This document shows, piece after piece, positions 57,247 through 64,000 of a stretch of DNA of 64,000 nt (positions within the stretch are counted from its first letter, which is position 1; every line of letters begins with the position of its first letter). The stretch lies in assembly GCA_021768705.1 (NCBI GenBank), contig JAETUG010000004.1, forward strand, positions 52,425-116,424. The letters are read 5' to 3'. A program made the translations under genes and the position numbers. The DNA is from Bacillota bacterium (GTDB lineage Bacteria; Bacillota; Clostridia; Lachnospirales; Anaerotignaceae). The notes beneath the pieces are model-generated. The model saw only the letters and a list, made by a program, of their open reading frames with translations, did no database searches and was not told the DNA's origin.

Positions 57247-57755
57247 GGATCGCCATTACCGCACTGATCGTATTCATCAATTTTATATTGCAATCGACCC
57301 TATTCCCCCATTTTGCCATTCAAGGGGTATTCCCCAATACGGCCCTCATCATCGTCACCTCCTACGCACTGCTGCGGGGCAGCAAGGAAGGTGCCTTGGT
57401 GGGCGTTGGCGCAGGGTTTCTGATGGATGTGTTTTTCAACACCTACATCGGCTTTTATACTGCGCTGTATCTGGGGTTCGGGCTATTGTTCGGCCGCAGC
57501 CAGAGCAACTTCTATCGTGAAAACTACGTTCTGCCTGTGATCTTCTGCGCGATTTCCACGGTGCTGTATCAGATCATATTATATGTAACGGGGTTTGTAT
57601 TTCATGGAGAAGGCAATATCATTTATTTCCTTTTCCACATCCTCTTACCCGAATTGGTCTATGCGGCTATCATTACGGTTCCCCTGTATCGTATCCTTTT
57701 TGGGATCAATGAATGGCTGGAACTAAAAGAAAAATACAAATACAGATTATTTTAA
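57243..57755 (+). CDS. mreD: Rod shape-determining protein MreD
   Basis: Multi-TM 170-aa protein overlapping mreC; LIIVTSYALLRGSKEGALVGVGAGFLMDVFF. Confidence 0.93.
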   Translation: MRIAITALIVFINFILQSTLFPHFAIQGVFPNTALIIVTSYALLRGSKEGALVGVGAGFLMDVFFNTYIGFYTALYLGFGLLFGRSQSNFYRENYVLPVIFCAISTVLYQIILYVTGFVFHGEGNIIYFLFHILLPELVYAAIITVPLYRILFGINEWLELKEKYKYRLF

Positions 57756-57958
57756 ATTCACAAAAAAGCTCAGACACTTCGTGTCTTCAAGCCTTTTTCT
57801 GGGGTGACAGATAAAAAACAGATAAGTTCCAGCGCAAGCTTGAAACTTGGTCAAAGCACTTGCCTGTGGCAAGCCGCCTGCGGCGGTGACGTTTTCTTCG
57901 CCATGCTCTACTGTTTCCCGAACCCTTCCGCTATAAATACGTTCCCTAGGAGGAATCG

Positions 57959-60793
57959 ATGAGACGATATTACGAACATTTTTTAGAATTATGTAAAAAC
58001 CGAATATTTGTTATGCTTTGCGGTGTGATCGTCCTCTTTGCCATCATCGTGCTCCGTCTGTTTTCTTTGCAGATCATCCACGGGGAAGAATACGAGGCAT
58101 CCATCACCGCTAGCGTTTCCAAAAACCTGCCCGTTCCCGCTTCCCGCGGGGGGATTTACGACCGCTACGGCAGACCCCTCGCCATCAATACGGTGGCATA
58201 TTCCGTACAGGTGGACGGCAGCCTGACGCTGGAGCTTTCCGATAACGAAAAACAGAAGCTTTCCAAAGATTTGATGCACTGGCTTTGGGAAAACGGTCAT
58301 CAACAGGTCAATTCCCTGCCCATTTCCCTGTCCTCTCCCTATACCTTCACCTATGAAGGCACCGAAGAGGAGATCGAAAAACAGGAAAACCGCTGGAAAG
58401 CTTCCATTGGCTTAGAAAAAAGACAGTATAAGATGACAGCAGAGGAATGTCTGACATATCTGTACGAAAAATACAACGTTCCCAGCAACTACAGCCCTCA
58501 GCAGAAACGGGCTTATCTTTCCCTGGTCATGTGCGATGACCGCAACTTGATGGCACTGACCCTTGCCCTGAAACTAAATGAATTTGGCGAGACCATCACC
58601 GATGAACTGCCTTTGGATACAGAGACACCCTACGCCTTCCAGTTTGGCGGCAATGCCAACCGGGAAAAAAGCTGGAAGGAAAGCATGCAGATGGAAGAAG
58701 AGCAGCTGAAATACAACTCTTTGCAGACGTTGGATTATCTGAGAGATTTCTTCGGTCTGCCGGAAGGCCTGCCCAATGACCTGGTACGGGATACACTGGG
58801 CATCCGCTATTCCCTCTATCTGAAACGCTATCAGCAGTTCCAGTCTGTCACCATCGCTACGGACGTCAGCGACAAGACACTGGCTTATATTGAAGAAAAT
58901 CAGGATACTTTCCCCAATGTAGTCATCGACACAGTATCCCTGCGGGAATATCCTGAAGGCAAATATTTTGCACATATCATCGGCTATATTCGTCAGATGA
59001 CGGAAAGCGACTATGCTCTGTACAAAGATGAGGTAGACGCGCAGGGCAACCCCCTCTACAGCCAAACGGATATCGTTGGGCAGGACGGCATGGAAAAGCT
59101 CTATGAAAGAGAATTGAACGGCGTGGACGGTAATGTCCAGATCGAAGTTGACAATCAGGGCCGTCGTATGAGTGTTATTGATTCCACAGAGCCTGTCTCC
59201 GGTAAGGATGTATTCCTTACATTGGACAGCGAACTGCAGAAAGTGACTTACGATACTCTGGAAAGCGAACTGCGGAAAGCTGTGTTGCACAAACTGACAG
59301 GCGGCGGAAAAAATTCTGTTTCCACCACCGAGCTGTTCATTTCCATGATCAATGTGAACCATATCTCCGCCCAGAAAATGCTGCAGGCGGCAGACGGCAC
59401 CCAAAAAGCCGTATATAACAAACTGAAACAGGCGAATCCCACCTTCCGTCCCGATCAGGACGATGCGGTAACGGTGGCAAAGGAATTTCTGATAGATGGA
59501 CTGGAAAACGGCACCATCAGCATCAAAGAGCTGACCCTGATGATGATCGAACAGGGGCATCTGCCTGTAACAGAAGAAGAAAAAGCAGGCATCGAAAATG
59601 GTGCCTCTCCCCTGAGCCTCATCATCAAAAAGCTGAGCAGTGGGGAAATATCCCCTGCGGATACGGGACTCGACCCTTGTACCGGTTCTGTTTTCGTGAC
59701 CCAAGTAGGCTCCGGTGAAGTTCTCGCCAGCGTAACCTATCCTTCTTACGATAACAATGAACTGGTCAATACCTTCAACAACGCATACTACAACGATCTG
59801 CTGCAGGATGGCAACACACCTTTGGTCAACCGTCCCTTGAAACAGAAAAAAGCACCCGGTTCCACCTTTAAAATGATTATTGCTCTGGCAGGGCTGGAAT
59901 CCGGCACCATTACGCCAAATACCCTCATCACAGATAAGGGGCTTTTCAAGGACGCAGGCATGCCCTATGCCCGCTGCTGGATTTATTCCAACACCGGCGG
60001 CACCCACGGCCCTGTAAACGTATCCCATGCACTGGAAGTATCCTGTAACTATTTCTTCTATGAACTGGCTTACCGCATGGGCAATGTAGACAACGGCAAC
60101 AGCAATCAGGCCATCACTACATTGAACGAATACATGGCAGCCTTTGGGATGAACGATTATACCGGTCTGGAACTGGATGAATATGGCCCTACCATGGCAT
60201 CTCCCGATAACAAAGAAAAGGCAGTAAAGACCTTCAACCCCGATGCTACCACCAGCCAGACCCGCTGGACCGATGGTGATACCATCCGTACTGCCATCGG
60301 GCAGTCCATCAACAGCTATACACCGGCCCAAATGACAAAATATGTCTCCACCCTTGCAAACGGCGGTACGCTGTATCGGCTGCACATGGTGGATCATATC
60401 CAAAACCCCAACGGCAGCCTTCATTCCGAAGTGGAAGAAGAAGTGGAGAACGTCACCAAATTCAAAGAGGAAAACCTGCAGGCCGTTTATGATGGTATGT
60501 ATCTGGTAACCAACGGCACCCGCGGCACACTCCGTACCGCCTTCAATGACCTGCCCATAAAAGTGGCAGCGAAAACAGGTACCGCCGAAGAAGACAAAAA
60601 CCGCAGTTCTCATACCTGGTTCGTCTGCTTCGCGCCCTATGATGACCCACAGATCGCCATCACCGTCATGATCCCCTTTGGCGAAGGCAGCGGCACCCCC
60701 GCGCCGGAAGTTGCCAAGGCGATCATCCGAGAATATCTGGGGTTGGATTATACGCCCACAAATACGACCATGCAGACAGTATTAGCTGAATAA
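57959..60793 (+). CDS. mrdA: Penicillin-binding protein 2 (class B transpeptidase)
   Basis: PVPASRGGIYDRYGRPLAIN; KKAPGSTFKM (SxxK), SCNYFFYEL (SxN), AAKTGTAEE (KTG). Confidence 0.95.
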   Translation: MRRYYEHFLELCKNRIFVMLCGVIVLFAIIVLRLFSLQIIHGEEYEASITASVSKNLPVPASRGGIYDRYGRPLAINTVAYSVQVDGSLTLELSDNEKQKLSKDLMHWLWENGHQQVNSLPISLSSPYTFTYEGTEEEIEKQENRWKASIGLEKRQYKMTAEECLTYLYEKYNVPSNYSPQQKRAYLSLVMCDDRNLMALTLALKLNEFGETITDELPLDTETPYAFQFGGNANREKSWKESMQMEEEQLKYNSLQTLDYLRDFFGLPEGLPNDLVRDTLGIRYSLYLKRYQQFQSVTIATDVSDKTLAYIEENQDTFPNVVIDTVSLREYPEGKYFAHIIGYIRQMTESDYALYKDEVDAQGNPLYSQTDIVGQDGMEKLYERELNGVDGNVQIEVDNQGRRMSVIDSTEPVSGKDVFLTLDSELQKVTYDTLESELRKAVLHKLTGGGKNSVSTTELFISMINVNHISAQKMLQAADGTQKAVYNKLKQANPTFRPDQDDAVTVAKEFLIDGLENGTISIKELTLMMIEQGHLPVTEEEKAGIENGASPLSLIIKKLSSGEISPADTGLDPCTGSVFVTQVGSGEVLASVTYPSYDNNELVNTFNNAYYNDLLQDGNTPLVNRPLKQKKAPGSTFKMIIALAGLESGTITPNTLITDKGLFKDAGMPYARCWIYSNTGGTHGPVNVSHALEVSCNYFFYELAYRMGNVDNGNSNQAITTLNEYMAAFGMNDYTGLELDEYGPTMASPDNKEKAVKTFNPDATTSQTRWTDGDTIRTAIGQSINSYTPAQMTKYVSTLANGGTLYRLHMVDHIQNPNGSLHSEVEEEVENVTKFKEENLQAVYDGMYLVTNGTRGTLRTAFNDLPIKVAAKTGTAEEDKNRSSHTWFVCFAPYDDPQIAITVMIPFGEGSGTPAPEVAKAIIREYLGLDYTPTNTTMQTVLAE

Positions 60794-60810
60794 ATACAGG
60801 AGGGGAAAAC

Positions 60811-61443
60811 ATGTATAACGAAAACTATGTAATCTTTAAAGGCACAAAGGACGGCGTAACCGTCATTTTCGACCCTGAAGTGTCTTTCGATATCCTCTGC
60901 AAGCAGCTGGAAAGAAAAGTAGAGGAGGCAGGCAGATTCTTCGACAACGTGAAAACATCCCTGGCCTTCAAGGGCCGTGTGTTCACGGAAGAGGAAGAAG
61001 AGATCCTGCTGAAGATCATTGCAAAATATACCACCATGGAGATCACCTTCGTGAAAACAGAAAACAACGAGCTGAAACGCCTGAGCGACCTGTTGGAAAA
61101 AGAAATGTCTCCCTATAATCTGACAAAGTTTCACAAAGGCTCTCTCAGAAACGGTCAGAAGATCGAATTTGACGGCAGTGTTGTTGTCGTTGGGGACGTA
61201 AACCCCGGCGCAGAGATCAAGGCAGCCGGCAACATCATCGTTTTGGGGCAGCTGAAGGGCGTCGCCCACGCAGGCTGCAAGGGCATGACAGATGCCTTTG
61301 TGACAGCCATTTATATGGCTCCTGTACAGCTTCGTATTGCTGATATCATCACCCGTTTTCCCGAAGAAAACAAAAGAGGGCCCAAGCCTCCTGAATATGC
61401 CTTTGTACAGGATGGGCAGATCTTCGTGATGGCCCTTTCCTGA
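60811..61443 (+). CDS. minC: Septum site-determining protein MinC
   Basis: SLRNGQKIEFDGSVVVVGDVNPGAEIKAAGNIIVLGQLKGVAHAGC. Confidence 0.96.
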   Translation: MYNENYVIFKGTKDGVTVIFDPEVSFDILCKQLERKVEEAGRFFDNVKTSLAFKGRVFTEEEEEILLKIIAKYTTMEITFVKTENNELKRLSDLLEKEMSPYNLTKFHKGSLRNGQKIEFDGSVVVVGDVNPGAEIKAAGNIIVLGQLKGVAHAGCKGMTDAFVTAIYMAPVQLRIADIITRFPEENKRGPKPPEYAFVQDGQIFVMALS

Positions 61444-61627
61444 TACCCTTTGGACAGCAGGAAAATGCTGTCGCATTTTAGGAAAAGTTCTCCTCTTTTG
61501 CTAAAAAAAAGGAGTGCAAAACAAGCATATTTTTGTTAATATAGAAATAGAAATCAGATATTTTCTCGAAGATAGGAAAACCTGCGAAAACACATAAAAT
61601 AAACTTCTGAGATTAGGAGGAACATCA

Positions 61628-62425
61628 ATGAGTGAAGTAATCGTAATCACCAGCGGCAAGGGCGGTGTTGGCAAAACAACAACCAGCGCCAATCTTGGCT
61701 GTGGTCTTGCAGTATTAGGCAAAAAAGTTGCACTGGTAGACGCGGATATCGGCCTGAGAAATCTGGACGTTGTCATGGGTCTGGAAAATCGTATCGTATA
61801 TGATCTGGTAGATGTCGTAGAAGGCAACTGCCGCCTGAAACAGGCTCTCATCAAAGACAAACGCTATGATGGTCTGTTTTTGCTGCCCGCAGCCCAGACA
61901 AGAGACAAAGATGCTGTTTCTCCCGAGCAGATGCAGAAGCTGTGCGACGATCTGAAGGAAGAAGGCTTTGACTATATCATCCTGGACTGCCCCGCCGGTA
62001 TCGAACAGGGCTTCAAAAACGCCATTGCCGGCGCAGACAGAGCGATCGTAGTCACAACACCCGAGGTTTCCGCAGTGCGTGATGCTGACCGTATCATTGG
62101 CCTGCTGGAAGCAAACGAACTGAGAAACCCTTCCCTGATCCTGAACCGTCTGCGTATCGACCTGGTACAGCGGGGCGAAATGATGAATATTGAGGACGTA
62201 GAAGAAATTTTGGCGATCGATATTCTGGGCGTGGTCCCCGATGATGAAAGCGTCGTGATCGCTACAAACAAAGGCGAACCTGCCGTAACCAGTCAGGAAT
62301 CCAAAGCCGGTCAGGCTTATAGAAACATCGTTCAGCGTCTGTTGGGTGAAGATGTGCCCATTATGACATTCGAACAGGAACCTGAAACCTTTATGGACAA
62401 GCTGAAAAAATTGTTCCGTAAATGA
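61628..62425 (+). CDS. minD: Septum site-determining protein MinD
   Basis: VIVITSGKGGVGKTTTSANLGCGLAVLGKKVALVDADIGLRNLDVVMGLENR. Confidence 0.98.
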   Translation: MSEVIVITSGKGGVGKTTTSANLGCGLAVLGKKVALVDADIGLRNLDVVMGLENRIVYDLVDVVEGNCRLKQALIKDKRYDGLFLLPAAQTRDKDAVSPEQMQKLCDDLKEEGFDYIILDCPAGIEQGFKNAIAGADRAIVVTTPEVSAVRDADRIIGLLEANELRNPSLILNRLRIDLVQRGEMMNIEDVEEILAIDILGVVPDDESVVIATNKGEPAVTSQESKAGQAYRNIVQRLLGEDVPIMTFEQEPETFMDKLKKLFRK

Positions 62426-62453
62426 TCCCTGACCCAGGAAAGGAAGTGTAACG

Positions 62454-62744
62454 ATGGATTTCTTTAGCTTTTTCCGCAAAAAACAGGCACCGCCCTCCGG
62501 CAGTGTTGCAAAGGACAGACTGAAACTGGTTCTGGTACACGACAGAGTGAATTGCTCTTCTCAGGTTCTGGAAATGCTGAAAACAGATATCATCAAGGTT
62601 ATTTCCAACTATATGGAAATCGACACAGAAGAACTGGATATCCAGATCACCCAGACCCAGTCTGAAGACAACAACGGCACTGTTCCCGTATTGTACGCGA
62701 ACATCCCCATCAAGAGCATGCGTAAGACGAATCACGACGACTGA
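62454..62744 (+). CDS. minE: Cell division topological specificity factor MinE
   Basis: AKDRLKLVLVHDRVNCSSQVLEMLKTDIIKVISNYMEIDTEELDIQI. Confidence 0.96.
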   Translation: MDFFSFFRKKQAPPSGSVAKDRLKLVLVHDRVNCSSQVLEMLKTDIIKVISNYMEIDTEELDIQITQTQSEDNNGTVPVLYANIPIKSMRKTNHDD

Positions 62745-62896
62745 TTCCTTACTTTGTAAAAAGACCACACAAAAGACCTTCAAAGCAGAATTTGATTCGT
62801 AACACTTGAAGGTCTTTTCGGGTTCTTCGGATAAGGCTCGCAAGCTGCAAGCCCTATCCGAAGCATCTGAAAAATCATTACTAGGAGTATTGCTAT

Positions 62897-64000
62897 ATGG
62901 ACATTAAAAAATATATTCAAAATCTGGACTGGTGGTTGGTAGGCGCAGTCTGCCTGCTGGCTCTTTTTGGACTGGTCTGCATCGCCAGTGCGACCCGCAT
63001 CAACCTGGGGGAAAGCCCTTCCAATGTCATCAAACAGGGGGTGTTCCTGCTGATCGGGATTGTTCTGATGATCGTTGCCGCCAATGTAGATTATGAATAT
63101 TTCTCACAATTTTATATCCCGATTTACATTTTGAATATCCTGCTGCTTTTGGCAGTACTGTTCCTTGGTACCAACAATAAGGGGGCGACCCGTTGGATCG
63201 CCATCGGCCCTCTGACCATTCAGCCTTCGGAATTTGCCAAGGTCATCATGATATTCTGTCTGGCAAAGATCATCACCATGCGGCAAAAAACATTGAATGA
63301 CCTGCAAACTCTGGGATTTCTCTGTGTGGCAACGGGCATCCCGCTGATTTTGATTCAGAAACAGCCCGCCCTTTCCGCCAGCTTGGTTTTGGTGGCTATT
63401 TTCTGTATCGAGCTGTTCATTGCAGGGCTGGATTGGAGGATCATCCGCAATGTGTTGGTAGTCATTGTACCCATCGTGGTGCTGATCCTGTTCGACGTTA
63501 GCAGAGAGAATCCCCTGTTTACGGATAAGATCTTTGCGGAGCATCAGTTCAATCGTATCCTGTCCTTCGTGGACCCCAGCCGAGATGCCAGTCTGTATTA
63601 TCAGACGGAAAAATCCATCTCTGCCATCGGTTCCGGCCAGCTGATCGGGAAGGGGCTCTTCCATGGCACCTTGAATCAGCTGAGCTATCTGCCGGAGCCC
63701 CATAACGACTTCATTTTTTCCGTCATCGGGGAAGAATTTGGATTCTTCGGATGTATATTTGTCCTAGCCGTATTGCTTTTTATCGTTTTTCGGTGTATAG
63801 TAATAGCAATATCGGCCAGGGATACCTTCAGCCAGTTATTGGCAGCAGGCATCGCCGGCATGTTTGCGTTCCAGACTTTTGTAAACGCAGGCGTAGCCAC
63901 CGGCATCCTACCGAACACAGGTATGTCATTACCTTTTGTCAGCTACGGGGGCAGTTCTATGTGGACAAACATGATAGCCATCGGACTGATGTTAAACATA
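62897..64000 (+). CDS. rodA: RodA/FtsW-family SEDS peptidoglycan polymerase (partial at window end)
   Basis: NLDWWLVGAVCLLALFGLVCIASATR...; GATRWIAIGPLTIQPSEFAKVIMI; LPEPHNDFIFSVIGEEFG; PFVSYGGSSM. Confidence 0.93.
   Translation, partial: MDIKKYIQNLDWWLVGAVCLLALFGLVCIASATRINLGESPSNVIKQGVFLLIGIVLMIVAANVDYEYFSQFYIPIYILNILLLLAVLFLGTNNKGATRWIAIGPLTIQPSEFAKVIMIFCLAKIITMRQKTLNDLQTLGFLCVATGIPLILIQKQPALSASLVLVAIFCIELFIAGLDWRIIRNVLVVIVPIVVLILFDVSRENPLFTDKIFAEHQFNRILSFVDPSRDASLYYQTEKSISAIGSGQLIGKGLFHGTLNQLSYLPEPHNDFIFSVIGEEFGFFGCIFVLAVLLFIVFRCIVIAISARDTFSQLLAAGIAGMFAFQTFVNAGVATGILPNTGMSLPFVSYGGSSMWTNMIAIGLMLNI

Noticed and set aside
58574-60613. 679-aa minus-strand ORF inside the PBP2 gene
   Set aside because: Antisense shadow of PBP2, which has all three transpeptidase motifs.
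1-64000. CRISPR array or classical defence system
   Set aside because: No regularly spaced direct repeats and no cas, restriction-modification, CBASS or similar genes found among the ORFs.
1-64000. tRNA or rRNA genes
   Set aside because: No tRNA cloverleaf with T-loop GGTTCRANNCC plus anticodon arm, and no rRNA sequence, was recognised by eye; a tRNAscan run would be needed to be sure.

Overview
Chromosomal window from a low-to-mid GC Firmicute (inference: Clostridia, Lachnospirales/Anaerotignum-like). Most of it is core genome: serC-serA-DUF1015, gltX, RNase P RNA, a trmK/Nif3/rpoD/dnaG/dgt block, a T-box-controlled alaS, rpoN, the six-gene Rnf complex, and mreBCD-PBP2-minCDE-rodA. The main finding is a 6.9-kb insertion at 28887-35801. 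It carries a DctPQM-type TRAP transporter operon, a GntR regulator, a lipoprotein gene and a short serine recombinase. It splits a subtilisin-like (S8) protease gene inside its catalytic-histidine motif (GHGTHVTG). The ends share an exact 16-bp direct repeat (ACCCATGTCACGGGTA), and removing one repeat plus the insert restores a full-length in-frame S8 protease. Other points of interest: a 29-aa membrane-peptide ORF after the TRAP operon, helical small proteins around the protease that share an internal motif, three tandem ribbon-helix-helix genes, an XRE/hypothetical divergent pair with two matched palindromic operators, and modular hairpin repeats between genes. Everything comes from reading the sequence and the ORF track; no database search was run.
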